Part shown: piece after piece, positions 8,701-18,235 of the stretch
Layout of the letters: each line of letters opens with the position of its first letter
Position numbering within the stretch: the first letter of the stretch is position 1
Assembly: GCA_030824275.1 (NCBI GenBank)
Contig: JAVBXY010000006.1
Span: forward strand, 1 to 60,250
Origin: Rhodocyclaceae bacterium
GTDB taxonomy: Bacteria; Pseudomonadota; Gammaproteobacteria; Burkholderiales; Rhodocyclaceae
DNA: 60,250 nucleotides
Direction of reading: 5' to 3'
The notes under the pieces: generated by a model
The model's database searches: none
What the model was told of the DNA's origin: nothing
What the model saw: only the letters and a program-made list of their open reading frames with translations
Position numbers and translations under genes: made by a program

Positions 8701-9847
8701 TCGAGACTTGAATCGCGAGTAGTGGGATGCCGGCAGACGCCAGCGCCGAGCCGAGGGCTGGGGCGGCGTCACGCAAGCTGGATGCGGATTCCTCCAGTGG
8801 CGTTGCAATGGCGATGCTGACGCCCTTTGCCGTCAAACGGATGCTGGCGTCGATGCCTCCCAGGCGAGGCATGGTCAGTCGCAACGATGTATTCCAGCCT
8901 CGTTCCGGATTGGCGTCGCCATCGTTCGTATGTCGATCATCCGCCTCGATCTCCCAGTGCATCTCCTGTCCAGGCCAGACCTCGCCATGCCATGCCAGTC
9001 GCTGAGTCGCGGCGGCATCCAGTTGCTGCTGGACCAGCGGACGCAATTCTTCTGGAATTGCCTGGGCCGGAGTGTTGGGGCTTGATTGAGGTAGAGCGTT
9101 CGATGCTGGCCGGGTGTCTTCGGTGCCGAAAAGGGCTTGCAGGATCGACGGGGTTCCTGTGTCACGGGCGACGTTCTGCGCCGCTTCCGGTGCCGCAGGC
9201 TGCCGGTAGGCAGCCAGGGTTTCGAGACGGGAGTAGGCCGCCTGTGGCTCGGCCAGCAGCGAAGTTAGTGGTCGCTGGCCCTGCATCCACTGGACCTGGT
9301 GAGACTCATAAAACAGACCGCTCTCGCTGACGGCCTTTGCCAGTTGCGGCGCCAATTGGGCCGCCAGTTGTTGTGAGCCGGTCGCCGTTCCTGCTGATGC
9401 GAGGAGAGGGGTGGTAAGCAGCGGCTGACCACGATTGAGCGAGGCGGGAACTGGTGTATCGCCATCTCTTGCGAGCAGGGCGCCAATCACTTGGGCTGCG
9501 CGCGATAAAGTCGTGAACTGACCCAGTTCCCCGGTGCCGCCCTCGAGCAAGCCGCTTGGATTTGCAAGCTTGGCAACGATGCTGCGGGGCGTTCGATCAA
9601 CGACCACCAATTCCAGCGTATCGCCGGCTTTGGCACCTTCCGGCAACGCCAGGGTCAGTGTCCTGCCGGAAACCAATGCCTTGTAGGTGTTCTCCGGGAG
9701 TACTTCTTGAATACGTGCCGAGAAGACCTGCCCGCTGTGGAAGTCGGCAAGATCGGCCGAAATTTCCGCAACCGGCGCGACAGGATGAAGGCTCGCCTCG
9801 GTCTGCAAACGCATGCGGACGCCAACATCGCTGGGAATCATGACCAC
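8684..9847 (-). CDS. FliK-like flagellar hook-length control protein
   Basis: The 387-residue protein has a variable, glutamine- and proline-containing middle and a C-terminal region (about 275-375) resembling the FliK C-terminal domain: LRLTMPRLGGIDASIRLTAKG, then a helix-rich end. FliK measures hook length and triggers the export switch. The start is GTG 9847, with GGAGG 8 nt upstream; ATG 9841 in the same frame is less well placed. It sits between fliT and the FlhB-C-like gene. Its position near filament genes rather than hook genes suggests a second FliK-type protein elsewhere, which cannot be checked here. Confidence 0.75.
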   Translation of the reverse strand: MVMIPSDVGVRMRLQTEASLHPVAPVAEISADLADFHSGQVFSARIQEVLPENTYKALVSGRTLTLALPEGAKAGDTLELVVVDRTPRSIVAKLANPSGLLEGGTGELGQFTTLSRAAQVIGALLARDGDTPVPASLNRGQPLLTTPLLASAGTATGSQQLAAQLAPQLAKAVSESGLFYESHQVQWMQGQRPLTSLLAEPQAAYSRLETLAAYRQPAAPEAAQNVARDTGTPSILQALFGTEDTRPASNALPQSSPNTPAQAIPEELRPLVQQQLDAAATQRLAWHGEVWPGQEMHWEIEADDRHTNDGDANPERGWNTSLRLTMPRLGGIDASIRLTAKGVSIAIATPLEESASSLRDAAPALGSALASAGIPLLAIQVSNAEVA

Positions 9848-9933
9848 GAATGCATCCTCCCTCGAATCAGCAATTCGTCACCGGCGGACGTAATGAGGAG
9901 TGGCACGGGTGGCGCCCTAGCCACCGCTGCGGA

Positions 9934-10293
9934 TCAGGCCCTGGGGCTGCCGGGATTGGAATCACCGGCTGCGGCGGCATAGGCGTTTACAACCATGCGC
10001 CGGCGGGTTTGATTCCCCAGATACTGGCGAACATGCTCCATCCATGGCTCGGTATGCTGACGTATTTCCGCGTCGTCCTGAAGTATTTGATGGATCAGTG
10101 CGCGTTTACGTTCGACATCGGCACTGTCCAGCAAAGACTCTTCTCCGCTCATCAATGATTCGCGCAAAAGGCTGATTTCGCGCTCGAGTACCGAAAGCCG
10201 GTCCCAGTCATTGGCCTTGGCCGCCTCAACCATACTGGCTGAAAGGGAGGAGATTTCTTCGTAGAGTTCGATCTGGGATGGCATCGTAATCAT
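9934..10293 (-). CDS. fliT: Flagellar export chaperone FliT
   Basis: A 119-residue helical protein with family-typical features (IELYEEISSLSASMVEAAKANDWDRLSVLEREI) directly after fliD and fliS. FliT is the cytoplasmic chaperone of the filament cap protein FliD. The start at 10293 has GAGG about 8 nt upstream and lies just after the fliS stop; an earlier in-frame ATG at 10305 would overlap fliS. Confidence 0.85.
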   Translation of the reverse strand: MITMPSQIELYEEISSLSASMVEAAKANDWDRLSVLEREISLLRESLMSGEESLLDSADVERKRALIHQILQDDAEIRQHTEPWMEHVRQYLGNQTRRRMVVNAYAAAAGDSNPGSPRA

Positions 10294-10301
10294 GGTAGCC
10301 C

Positions 10302-10727
10302 TCATGCTGCCGACTTGTTGCCGGAAACTACGGCCGGATCGTCGGCTATTTCCTTCCAGGCATCGCGAATCTCGCGGAGAAGTTCTACAACCTCTTCAAC
10401 TGCTGCCGGATCATTGTGTAGATTGGCATGCAGTAGCCGCGTGCACATGTAGTCGTACAGGGCGCTGAGTCGTTCGGCCAGGTCGCCGCCAGCGGTGATA
10501 TCCAGGCTCGCCTGCAAACCGCTGGAAATGATGTCGATGGCCACCGATATGGCGCGGCCTTTCTCTTCGGTGTTCTTGTCGCGCATGGCTTGCAAGGCCT
10601 TGCTCAACGACAGGATTGCACCGTCGAGCAGCATGGTGATCAAGCGATGGGGATTGGCCGCATCGACGCCTGTCTCCAGGCCGACTTTCGCGTAGGAATC
10701 CGCCGACTTGCCTTGGGTGCCGAACAT
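10302..10727 (-). CDS. fliS: Flagellar export chaperone FliS
   Basis: The 141-residue product (MFGTQGKSADSYAKVGLETGVDAANPHRLITMLLDGAI) matches FliS, the cytosolic chaperone that binds the flagellin C-terminus and prevents premature polymerisation. The start at 10727 has GGAG 9-10 nt upstream and gives the usual MFG opening; a longer frame runs to 10748. It lies 25 nt after fliD and just before fliT, the standard order. Confidence 0.93.
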   Translation of the reverse strand: MFGTQGKSADSYAKVGLETGVDAANPHRLITMLLDGAILSLSKALQAMRDKNTEEKGRAISVAIDIISSGLQASLDITAGGDLAERLSALYDYMCTRLLHANLHNDPAAVEEVVELLREIRDAWKEIADDPAVVSGNKSAA

Positions 10728-10752
10728 CAATGTATCTCCGTAGGCCAATCGA

Positions 10753-12222
10753 TTACTGGGTTGAAGGCAGGTTGGCCAATTGCTGTGTCAGATATTCCGA
10801 CGTCTTTTTCATGCTCGCGACCAGAGTATCGAGAGTCGAGAACTGGTTGCGATAGCGCTGCTCGATTGCAGCAAGACGCCTGGTCAATGTTTCGCGACGG
10901 GAGCCGATGTCCTTGATGCTGATGCCGATGCCTTCCGTGCGACTGGCCAAAAGTCCGGTCGAAGACAGGATGCTGTCGAGCGTGCTGGTCATGCGCACAG
11001 CAAGACCGGGTGACGAGCTTGAGGTCGAATTCAGCAAGTCGGCGACATTCGTCGAGGAAACCGCATTTGCCGCATCGAATTTGCTGGAATTGAACACCAA
11101 GCTACCGTCCCGCTGGAGACTGATACCCAGATCGGACAGCGTGGAAACAGCGCTACCCGCACTGCTGCGGGAATTACTGATCATGCCCCGCAAAGCGCTT
11201 TGCAGGCTGCGTGCGCCGCTGTCGCCGGTGAGCAGGGAAGCCTTCTTGGTCTCTGAATTGTAGGCGGTGGCATCGCGCAACTGTTTCGCGACGTCGTTAT
11301 AGGCCTTGACGAAGGTATCCAAGGCCGTCTTGGCCGAACTGGAGTCCTTGGTCACTGTCAGGGTTGTAGTTCCCGTGCCGGCAAGGCTCAAGGTCACGCC
11401 GGTAATCGCATCGGAAATCGAATTTGTCGTGCGATAGACAGACAGGCCATCGACCTTGATGTGAGCATCCTGGGCCACCGTATTGACGTCAAACTGGTTG
11501 CCGCCATTGGGCAGCGCCGTACGATCAACGGCCGGATCAAACGACAGCTTGGACAAGCCGGTGTTGTCATTCTGGACAACATCGTTGGAATCATAGGTGG
11601 TCAGTCGAACGCTGTTGCCGGCGCCGAGTTCCTTTGCCGTCAAGGTCAGCTTGTAGCCCGCATCACCCACGTAGACGATGTTCGCCTTGACGCCAATGGC
11701 GCTGTTTGCATTGATCGCATCACGAACTTCTTCCAGCGACGAGTTGGTGGTATCGAACTCAAGCGTCACCGTCTTGTCCGGGTTGGCGGTAAAGGTACCG
11801 CCCACGCCGCCGGAATAGGTGCCGAGTTCAATCTTGAGCTTGCTGCCGTTGGCCGTAGCGATGTCGCCAGTGAGGCTGGCGAAGCCCTGGGACGAAATGG
11901 CCTGCGCCTGGGCACGGGCAACCACCTCGACGGAATAGGTGCCGGCCTGGGCGGCAGTGTTTGCCGAGGCGGCAAAAACGCTACTGCTGCCGCTGGTGGC
12001 CGACATGCTGTTATACAAGGTGGTGGACTTGAGGGCGCGGGCGGCCGTCTGGAGCGCACTCACGCCGCCCTTCAAGCTCCCGTAGGCACTCAGCTTGGCC
12101 TGGAAAGTGGCTTCCTTGGTGTCGAGAACCGTCAATGGCTGCGACTCGACGGTCATGATCTGTTTGATCAGTCCGGCGACATCGAGACCTGAGCCGACTC
12201 CGGCGGAAGAAATGCTGGCCAT
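10753..12222 (-). CDS. fliD: Flagellar filament capping protein FliD
   Basis: The 489-residue protein begins MASISSAGVGSGLDVAGLIKQIMTVES, the FliD N-terminal heptad region, and ends with a helical C-terminal domain (KKTSEYLTQQLANL). FliD pentamers cap the filament tip and fold exported flagellin. AAAGGAG lies just upstream of the start. It is separated from flaG by a terminator, and no sigma-28 or sigma-54 box was found in the 165-bp gap. Confidence 0.95.
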   Translation of the reverse strand: MASISSAGVGSGLDVAGLIKQIMTVESQPLTVLDTKEATFQAKLSAYGSLKGGVSALQTAARALKSTTLYNSMSATSGSSSVFAASANTAAQAGTYSVEVVARAQAQAISSQGFASLTGDIATANGSKLKIELGTYSGGVGGTFTANPDKTVTLEFDTTNSSLEEVRDAINANSAIGVKANIVYVGDAGYKLTLTAKELGAGNSVRLTTYDSNDVVQNDNTGLSKLSFDPAVDRTALPNGGNQFDVNTVAQDAHIKVDGLSVYRTTNSISDAITGVTLSLAGTGTTTLTVTKDSSSAKTALDTFVKAYNDVAKQLRDATAYNSETKKASLLTGDSGARSLQSALRGMISNSRSSAGSAVSTLSDLGISLQRDGSLVFNSSKFDAANAVSSTNVADLLNSTSSSSPGLAVRMTSTLDSILSSTGLLASRTEGIGISIKDIGSRRETLTRRLAAIEQRYRNQFSTLDTLVASMKKTSEYLTQQLANLPSTQ

Positions 12223-12334
12223 GGAAAACTCCTTTACCTTTGCTATATCTACGGCAGATGATGATCGCTTCTGAAGAAGGAAGCATGCTGCCGATCAAAT
12301 GAATTCTAGGCTACGACTGTCATTTGATAAAGCA

Positions 12335-12362
12335 AGAAAAAGGCCCGCACAAGGCGGGCCTT
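12335..12362 (-). terminator. Intrinsic terminator after flaG
   Basis: Read on the minus strand: AAGGCCCGC, a 5-nt loop, GCGGGCCTT, then further T residues. It lies about 27 nt after the flaG stop and separates flaG from fliDST. Confidence 0.85.
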
Positions 12363-12388
12363 CAAGGCAAATCGGATATTTTGTAAGT

Positions 12389-12745
12389 TCAGGCGCTTTG
12401 TTTCAGCAGCAGTCCCTGCATCTTGTCAATGGCGTGGGCAATCTCGACCAATTCCTTGGACGGAATCTGGCGAATGAGGTCGCCTGTCTCGCTATCGACT
12501 ATACGAACAACGGTGTCTCCGCTTTGCTCATCCACAGAAAATTGGAGAGCATTGGCTTTGGCCGGGATCGCGGTCTTCAGTCTTTCCAGGGCTTGTTCAA
12601 TCTGCTGCGAGTTTTTCGGCGCCGACGGCTGTACGGGCTGTACCGGCTGTGCAGCGGGCGCTTCCACCGCAGGCGCGCTGTTGCGCGGCTGCGGTGCAGG
12701 CGCGGCGCTATTGCCGGCATACCCGTTCAAGGATTGAATACTCAT
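12389..12745 (-). CDS. flaG: FlaG family protein
   Basis: A 118-residue protein with a proline/alanine-rich N-terminal half and the FlaG-type C-terminal domain (LQFSVDEQSGDTVVRIVDSETGDLIRQIPSKELVEIAHAID). FlaG proteins influence filament length and sit between flagellin and fliD, as here. AAGGAG precedes the ATG. An inverted repeat (GGCTGGT / ACCAGCC, 12767-12788) lies upstream in the gap to the flagellin gene. Confidence 0.9.
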   Translation of the reverse strand: MSIQSLNGYAGNSAAPAPQPRNSAPAVEAPAAQPVQPVQPSAPKNSQQIEQALERLKTAIPAKANALQFSVDEQSGDTVVRIVDSETGDLIRQIPSKELVEIAHAIDKMQGLLLKQSA

Positions 12746-12818
12746 TTGTGGCTCCTTGTCTCGCGAGGGCTGGTGAGTGAATTACCAGCCCGTCGCGTTC
12801 AGCTTAGTGCGCCTGGAA

Positions 12819-14357
12819 TTAACCGCGAAGCAGCGTCAAGACCTGATTCGGCAGGGCGTTGGCCTGGGCCAGCATCGCGATACCTGCTTGTTGCAGGATC
12901 TGGGCGCGGGTCAGGTTAGCAGTTTCCTGGGCGAAGTCGGCATCCTGAATACGGCTGCGGGAGGCGGACATGTTCTCGGACGTCGTTTGCAGCGATTGAA
13001 CCGTGCTCTCGAAGCGGTTTTGCAGGGCGCCGTAACGGGCGCGCTGGGAGGCTACGTTGGCGAGGGCGCCATCCACCATCGAGATGGTCCGGTTGGCCGC
13101 ATCCTTGCTCGATACGTCGGCATACTGAACGGTTTGAGTTTGTGCCGATGCTGTTGCAGCCACAAACCAGTGTGCGGCAGTAGCGTTGGAGATACTGAAT
13201 GTTTTATCGGAGTCGAGAGCGAGTTGTCCAGTTACAACAACGGACGTGTTTGTAGCGAGCGCTGTGTCTTGTGTGACACCAGTGGCAATGGCCCCAACAA
13301 ATTTTTTGACCACTACATCGGTGGAACCAGCAGCAGCATTGGCCAAGGTAATATCATTTCCCGACGAGTTCGTAAGAACGATCTCGCTTCCCTTGTCGCT
13401 GACACGGGCGGTTACACCGGTGCTCGCTGATTTGTCATTAAAGGCATTGACAGCAGCCGACAGACCATCTGCATTGGCTGTCGTACCGATGGTGAATGCG
13501 ACCGTGACCGCCGTCGTATTGTCTGAGGTGACGCTCAAGGAGAAGCTGTTGCCTGCGTTCGTGGCCATGTCGAGCATGATTTCGGTGTTTGCCGATGCCG
13601 TTACGCCGGTGCTGCCAGATTTGGTATTTATTGATGCTGCTACTGTCCGCGCACTTGCGCCTGCCAGATAGTCGATTGTGGTAGAACCCAGTGCACCGTT
13701 GATGTTGAACGTGCCATCAGCTCCGATACGTGAAGTTGTACTCGAGGTGGTTGTGATTGCATCGGCTGCGCCAGCACTAGCGAACAAATCCCCGCGGGTC
13801 GTGTTCTCAGTGTCTAGACCTTGCACCAAGGAGCCAATCCGGTATGAACCATAAGCATTGGTGCGGAAGTTGGCGCTGGTGGCGGTAATGGTTTGGTTAG
13901 CATTGGCACCGACCTGAAACTGGGCGTAGGTGAAGGAGCCATCCAGCAGGTTACGGCCGTTGAACTGGGTCGTCTGGGCGACACGATCCAGTTCCGCGCT
14001 CAGGTTGGCCACTTCGCCTTGCAGCGCAGCCCGATCAGATGCGGAGTTGGTTTCGTTGGCGGACTGGACAGCCAGTTCGCGAATACGCTGGAGGATGTCC
14101 TGGGACGATGACAGGGCGCTTTCCGCCGTCTGTGACAGCGAGATACCGTCGTTGGCATTGCGGCGGGCCTGGTCAAGGCCGCGAATCTGGGAAGTGAAGC
14201 GGCTGGCAATGGCCAGACCGGCGGCGTCGTCCTTGGCGCTGTTGATGCGGAGACCGGAAGACAGGCGCTGCAACGAGGTCGAGAGGCTCGATTGCGAGGT
14301 GCTGAGGTTGCGCTGAGCGTTCAGCGACTGGATGTTGCTGTTGATTACCTGCGACAT
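12819..14357 (-). CDS. fliC: Flagellin (proximal copy, behind sigma-28 promoter)
   Basis: 512 residues with the conserved flagellin ends: N-terminal D0/D1 ([37 protein letters not shown]) and C-terminal D1/D0 ([25 protein letters not shown], ending [11 protein letters not shown]). The middle (about 180-400) is threonine/serine/alanine-rich, surface-exposed and unlike that of the second flagellin. It is exported by the flagellar apparatus with FliS. A sigma-28 promoter sits 99 nt upstream of the start codon. Confidence 0.95.
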   Translation of the reverse strand: MSQVINSNIQSLNAQRNLSTSQSSLSTSLQRLSSGLRINSAKDDAAGLAIASRFTSQIRGLDQARRNANDGISLSQTAESALSSSQDILQRIRELAVQSANETNSASDRAALQGEVANLSAELDRVAQTTQFNGRNLLDGSFTYAQFQVGANANQTITATSANFRTNAYGSYRIGSLVQGLDTENTTRGDLFASAGAADAITTTSSTTSRIGADGTFNINGALGSTTIDYLAGASARTVAASINTKSGSTGVTASANTEIMLDMATNAGNSFSLSVTSDNTTAVTVAFTIGTTANADGLSAAVNAFNDKSASTGVTARVSDKGSEIVLTNSSGNDITLANAAAGSTDVVVKKFVGAIATGVTQDTALATNTSVVVTGQLALDSDKTFSISNATAAHWFVAATASAQTQTVQYADVSSKDAANRTISMVDGALANVASQRARYGALQNRFESTVQSLQTTSENMSASRSRIQDADFAQETANLTRAQILQQAGIAMLAQANALPNQVLTLLRG

Positions 14358-14455
14358 TTTCGTACTCCTTTCAGGGGGTTATCCTGTTCGGGTGGCGCCT
14401 TTTGCACCTGGTCCGACCGGCTTATTGAAGCGACAATTCGCCGCCGTCAGAAGCA

Positions 14456-14482
14456 TTATCGGAGTACGCAGATAAAACTTTA
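14456..14482 (-). promoter_or_regulatory. Sigma-28 (FliA) promoter for the proximal flagellin gene
   Basis: Minus strand: TAAAGTTT (14482-14475), 11-nt spacer, TCCGATAA (14463-14456). The sigma-28 consensus is TAAAGTTT-N11-GCCGATAA, so 15 of 16 positions match. The 5' element overlaps the foot of the preceding terminator hairpin. Confidence 0.92.
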
Positions 14483-14510
14483 GGCGATCAGAACCAAACT
14501 GATCGCCTAA
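14480..14510 (-). terminator. Terminator hairpin after the distal flagellin gene
   Basis: A perfect 12-bp stem (TTAGGCGATCAG / CTGATCGCCTAA) with a 7-nt loop, followed on the minus strand by AAGTTTTATC. It separates the two flagellin transcripts. A second short hairpin (GGGAAA / TTTCCC, 14542-14558) directly follows the upstream gene's stop. Confidence 0.75.
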
Positions 14511-14559
14511 AGCTGGTTTGAATTCCCCACTGAGCTACCAGGGGGAAAGATGATTTCCC

Positions 14560-16218
14560 TTACTGGAGCAGCTTCAAGACCTGGTTGGGCAGGGCATTGG
14601 CCTGGGCCAGCATGGCCGTACCTGCTTGTTGCAGGATCTGGTTGCGGGTCAGGACTGCTGTTTCCGCCGCGAAGTCCGCATCGCGGATACGCGAGCGGGA
14701 GGCGCTCAGGTTTTCCGACGTGGTTTGCAGGTTGAGGATGGTCGATTCAAAGCGCGACTGCATGGCGCCGTAGCGGGCGCGCTGGCTGTTGATGGAGGTC
14801 AGTGCCGAATCGATGGTCGCCAGGGTGCGGTTGGCGGCGTCGATAGTGCTGACGTCCACGTCCTTGGTCTGCTGCAGGACGCTGCCGGCGACCGTTGCGA
14901 TGTCCAGAAAGCCGCCCGCCGTAGCGCCGAGGGAATCCGTGATCGAAAAAGAGGATTCCGAGTCGAGCGTGAGCTGGCCGGTGACCCAGTAGCCTTGGCC
15001 GGCTGTCCAGGTGTTGACATCGCCGGAGGCGGTCAGCGCGGTCGAGGGGGAGTCGTTGGCCACGGCCGCATCGCCGTCAATGGCACGGATATCCTCCAGC
15101 CGGACCGGATTGCCCGCCGCTGAGGTGTTGTTGATGCGCAGGTCTTTGCCGTTTTCATTGAAGATGTGCAGGCCATACTGGCCACCATCGGTACGTACGA
15201 CCTTGGCGGTGAAGCCGGTCTTGCCGGCGGCGTCGTTGAAGGCTTGAGCGGCCGCGTTCAGCTGATCGGCAGAGCCGATGGCACCGCCACCGGTGACGCC
15301 ACCCGTGACGAAGGAGACGGAGACGAAGCCGGCTGTTGGCGCCGCGCCACCGGCAGGCTGCGTTGTATCCGTCGCCAGGAAGAAGGAATAGGTCGAGTTC
15401 TGCTTGAATCCGTTGGTGCCGCCGTTGGCATCGTCGGCACCGAGAACGAACTGGGTCGTGGCGCTGGCACGGATACCAAGAGCCGCCTGGTTGATTGATC
15501 CCGCAACATCGAAGGCCGAGGCACCGATAGGGTAGCCAATGACAGTGGTGCCGGTGGCGGTGTTGATGCTGAGTGTGCCGGCGCCACCAATCGGTGAGTT
15601 GTCGCCCTGGACGCTGACCCGGGTCAGGTTGGCGTCCGATGCCGAGCCTTTCGACAAGTCACCGAAACCCGTCTGGGTTTGTGCTGCCAGGGCGCCGATG
15701 CGGTAGTTGCCATAGGCGTTGGTCTGGAAGTTGCCGGACGTGGCGGTGATGGTCTGGTTGGCGTTGGCGCCGATCTGGAATACGGCGCCGGTGAAGGAGC
15801 CGTCGAGCAGCTTCTGGCCGTTGAACTCGGTGGTCGCCGCCACCCGCTGCAACTCCTGGGCAAGCTGCTGGACTTCGCCGTTCAGCGCAGCCCGGTCGCT
15901 CGGGGAGTTGGTCGCGTTCATGGACTGGATGGCCAGTTCACGAATCCGTTGCAGGATGTCGGTCGAGGACTGCAAGGCCCCTTCGGCCACCTGCGAGAGG
16001 GAGATGCCGTCGTTGGCGTTACGGCGGGCCTGATCAAGGCCGCGAACCTGGGTCGTCATCCGTTCGGAGATGGCCAAGCCGGCGGCATCGTCCTTGGCGG
16101 AGTTGATGCGCAAACCCGAAGACAGCCGCTGCAAGGACGTATACAGATCGCCCTGTGAGCGATTCAGGTTGCGTTGCGCATTCAGCGACGCGATGTTTGT
16201 GTTGATAATCTGAGGCAT
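14560..16218 (-). CDS. fliC: Flagellin (distal copy, behind sigma-54 promoter)
   Basis: 552 residues with the same conserved ends as the neighbouring flagellin ([42 protein letters not shown]; ending [10 protein letters not shown]) and a longer, glycine-rich variable centre. It is a filament subunit. It is preceded by a near-perfect sigma-54 promoter rather than sigma-28, so the two flagellins should be made at different stages of assembly. Confidence 0.95.
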   Translation of the reverse strand: MPQIINTNIASLNAQRNLNRSQGDLYTSLQRLSSGLRINSAKDDAAGLAISERMTTQVRGLDQARRNANDGISLSQVAEGALQSSTDILQRIRELAIQSMNATNSPSDRAALNGEVQQLAQELQRVAATTEFNGQKLLDGSFTGAVFQIGANANQTITATSGNFQTNAYGNYRIGALAAQTQTGFGDLSKGSASDANLTRVSVQGDNSPIGGAGTLSINTATGTTVIGYPIGASAFDVAGSINQAALGIRASATTQFVLGADDANGGTNGFKQNSTYSFFLATDTTQPAGGAAPTAGFVSVSFVTGGVTGGGAIGSADQLNAAAQAFNDAAGKTGFTAKVVRTDGGQYGLHIFNENGKDLRINNTSAAGNPVRLEDIRAIDGDAAVANDSPSTALTASGDVNTWTAGQGYWVTGQLTLDSESSFSITDSLGATAGGFLDIATVAGSVLQQTKDVDVSTIDAANRTLATIDSALTSINSQRARYGAMQSRFESTILNLQTTSENLSASRSRIRDADFAAETAVLTRNQILQQAGTAMLAQANALPNQVLKLLQ

Positions 16219-16310
16219 GGCGCTTCTCCTGACTCTAGGGTTGCCGCGCGAATTACGATTGACGTGTCCGGACCTTTGTTGCCTTGTTGGTGGTCTCCTG
16301 GCTGTCTATC

Positions 16311-16326
16311 AGCAACCACCGTGCCA
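16311..16326 (-). promoter_or_regulatory. Sigma-54 promoter for the distal flagellin gene
   Basis: Minus strand TGGCACGGTGGTTGCT matches the -24/-12 consensus TGGCACG-N4-TTGC with GG and GC ten bases apart. It is about 93 nt upstream of the start codon. An activator of the FlrC/FleR type would be expected but is not in this window. Confidence 0.92.
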
Positions 16327-16398
16327 CCCTTAAAACCAGAACAAACCCGCTAAAGCCCTGTCAATTTCGGCCGTTAATTAAGTAGAACCGGCTGAATG

Positions 16399-16427
16399 GG
16401 CGGCAAGAAGTGGCAATTCTTGCCGCC
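16399..16427 (-). terminator. Hairpin after the 127-residue hypothetical gene
   Basis: A perfect 11-bp inverted repeat (GGCGGCAAGAA / TTCTTGCCGCC) with a 7-nt loop starts about 22 nt after the stop codon. No T-run follows, so termination is likely but not certain. Confidence 0.5.
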
Positions 16428-16448
16428 GGGCGGCGAGCTTTTCCTCTC

Positions 16449-16832
16449 TTATGCCGCTTGCAGGACGGGCGCTTCTTGCCGCTTGTATTGGTGCTGCTGA
16501 GCGAGTTCGACCACCAGATCGCGAATGCTGTCGATGGCTTCGGCGCGGTAAAAGCGCGCGGAAGAGGATTCGATCCACTCGGCCAGTGCATCCTGATCGG
16601 CGAAGTTCCAGTCACTGACGTAGGACTCGAAGTCCGCCGCAATCTGGCCTGAAAAGAAGGGCTTGCCGCTGTCTGCGTGGTATTGCACGACGTCCATGAC
16701 GTAGAGCAGATCGTCCGGGCCATGCAGCGCGGCGACAGTTTTCTGGGCTTCCGCCAGCTCCATGCGACCGAGCAGGGCGTGGAAACGATCCAGGGAAAAT
16801 TCGATGCGGCGACCGCTGGGTAGTACGGGCAT
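16449..16832 (-). CDS. Hypothetical protein, 127 residues
   Basis: I do not recognise this protein. It is acidic, cytosolic-looking and mostly helical, with no signal peptide or membrane segment. A tryptophan-containing centre (SYVSDWNFADQDALAEWIESSSARFYRAEAIDSI) is the most distinctive part. The start at 16832 (MPVLPSGRRIEF) has GGAG 8-9 nt upstream; the ATG at 16844 overlaps that site. It has its own downstream hairpin and stands alone between the flagellin promoter and the MFS gene. Confidence 0.7.
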   Translation of the reverse strand: MPVLPSGRRIEFSLDRFHALLGRMELAEAQKTVAALHGPDDLLYVMDVVQYHADSGKPFFSGQIAADFESYVSDWNFADQDALAEWIESSSARFYRAEAIDSIRDLVVELAQQHQYKRQEAPVLQAA

Positions 16833-16911
16833 GATGTTCTCCATTGAGTTGATGCAACGCTTCGCTATCAGCGAATAGCGTGCCAATGGAGAACGGGGAG
16901 GGGGAACGGCG

Positions 16912-18147
16912 TCAGGCCATGGCGGCGCGGCGGGATTCCAGGCTGCGTTCGTCAATGGGCAGGTGCACCAGCGCCGAGAGCACGCCGAGCAGGATGCAGA
17001 TGCCCCAGACCGTGTCGTAGGCGCCGGTGGCATCGAAGAGCTTGCCGCCGAGCCAGACGCCGAGGAAGCTACCGACCTGGTGGCTGAAGAACACCAGCCC
17101 GGTCAGCATGCCCAGGTAGCGCACACCGAAGACCTGGGCGATCAGCGCGTTGGTCAGTGGCACGGTGGACAACCAGAGCACACCGATCACCGCCGAGAAC
17201 AGATAGACGCTCATTGGCGTCAGCGGCGCCCAGAGAAAGAGGCTGATCGCCACGCTGCGGGCGAGGTAGATGCCGGCCAGGACCATGCGCTTGGGCAGGC
17301 GGGCGCCCAGGTGGCCGGCGTAGTAGCTGCCGAAGACATTGAACAGGCCGATCAGGGCCAGCGCCGTCATGCCGATCTCCGGGCCCATGCCCTTGTCCAA
17401 TAGATAGGTGGGGAAATGTACGCCGATGAAGACGACTTGGAAGCCGCAGACGAAATAACCGGCGACGAGCAGTACGTAACTCTTTTCACCCATGGCTTCG
17501 GAGAGCGCCTGTTTCGCCGTTTGTCCGGCACCGGCTGCGTTGGGCACGAGGCCGCGAGTCAGCATGCCGCCCAGCGGCACGATCAGAAAGGCGCCAGCGG
17601 CGAAGACCAGCAGGGTGCCGAACCAGCCCATGCCGCCGATCAGGCCCGAGGCCACGGGAATCATCAGGAATTGGCCGAAGGAGCCGGCGGCGGCGACCAG
17701 GCCCATGGCCCAGGCACGGCGGGCATCCGGCACCAGCTTGCCGAGCGCGGCGAAGACAACGCTGTAGGTGGTGCCGCTCTGGGCCACGCCAATCAGCACG
17801 CCAGCCGAGGCGGCGAGGCCCGTGCCGGTGGCGGCATAGGCCATGCCGAGCAGGCCGGCCACGTAGAGCAGGCTGGCGCCCCACAGCACGCGACGCGCGC
17901 CGTAGCGATCCGCCAGCCAGCCGGCGAAGGGTTGGGCCATGCCCCACATCAGATTTTGTAGCGCCATGGCGAAGGAGAAGATTTCGCGGTTCCAGCCGTG
18001 CTCCATGCTCATGGGTGTGAGGAACAGACCGAAGGTATGGCGGATGCCCATCGCCACGCAGACGATGAGGGAGGCATACGCCAGGACGATGAAGAGCGTC
18101 CGGTCAGTGGTTGAGGTCGAGGTGGGGGTGCGTGTTTTCATGGTCAT
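16912..18147 (-). CDS. MFS transporter, substrate unknown
   Basis: 411 residues with about 12 hydrophobic segments and the MFS signature between TM2 and TM3 (GWLADRYGARRVLWG). It resembles the oxalate/formate and monocarboxylate antiporter-like branch of the superfamily (VAMGIRHTFGLFLTPMSMEHGW at the N-terminus). Export or import of a small organic anion is a guess only. No neighbour indicates a substrate. Confidence 0.82.
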   Translation of the reverse strand: MTMKTRTPTSTSTTDRTLFIVLAYASLIVCVAMGIRHTFGLFLTPMSMEHGWNREIFSFAMALQNLMWGMAQPFAGWLADRYGARRVLWGASLLYVAGLLGMAYAATGTGLAASAGVLIGVAQSGTTYSVVFAALGKLVPDARRAWAMGLVAAAGSFGQFLMIPVASGLIGGMGWFGTLLVFAAGAFLIVPLGGMLTRGLVPNAAGAGQTAKQALSEAMGEKSYVLLVAGYFVCGFQVVFIGVHFPTYLLDKGMGPEIGMTALALIGLFNVFGSYYAGHLGARLPKRMVLAGIYLARSVAISLFLWAPLTPMSVYLFSAVIGVLWLSTVPLTNALIAQVFGVRYLGMLTGLVFFSHQVGSFLGVWLGGKLFDATGAYDTVWGICILLGVLSALVHLPIDERSLESRRAAMA

Positions 18148-18175
18148 GAAGATTCATGCCTAGGCCCATCGACAT

Positions 18176-18207
18176 CCGTCACACCGGCGAAGGCCGGTGT
18201 CCAGCAT
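18176..18207. repeat. REP-like palindrome
   Basis: The perfect inverted repeat ACACCGGC-GAAG-GCCGGTGT (18181-18200) is flanked by CCGTC and CCAGCATGG. This resembles the dispersed palindromes of the GTCATTCC...GGAATCCAG type that are common between genes in proteobacteria. It lies in the gap upstream of the MFS gene. Confidence 0.65.
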
Positions 18208-18235
18208 GGTCGCCGACAAGATTCCGGCCGCAGCG

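Noticed and set aside
14527..14545. CACTGAGCTACCAG, resembling the D-arm of a tRNA (reverse strand TAGCTCAG)
   Set aside because: No acceptor stem, anticodon arm or T-arm can be built around it.
16311..16340. A sigma-28 promoter for the distal flagellin
   Set aside because: The best fit (TTAAGGGT with TGCTGATA) is poor, while the same bases form a near-perfect sigma-54 promoter.
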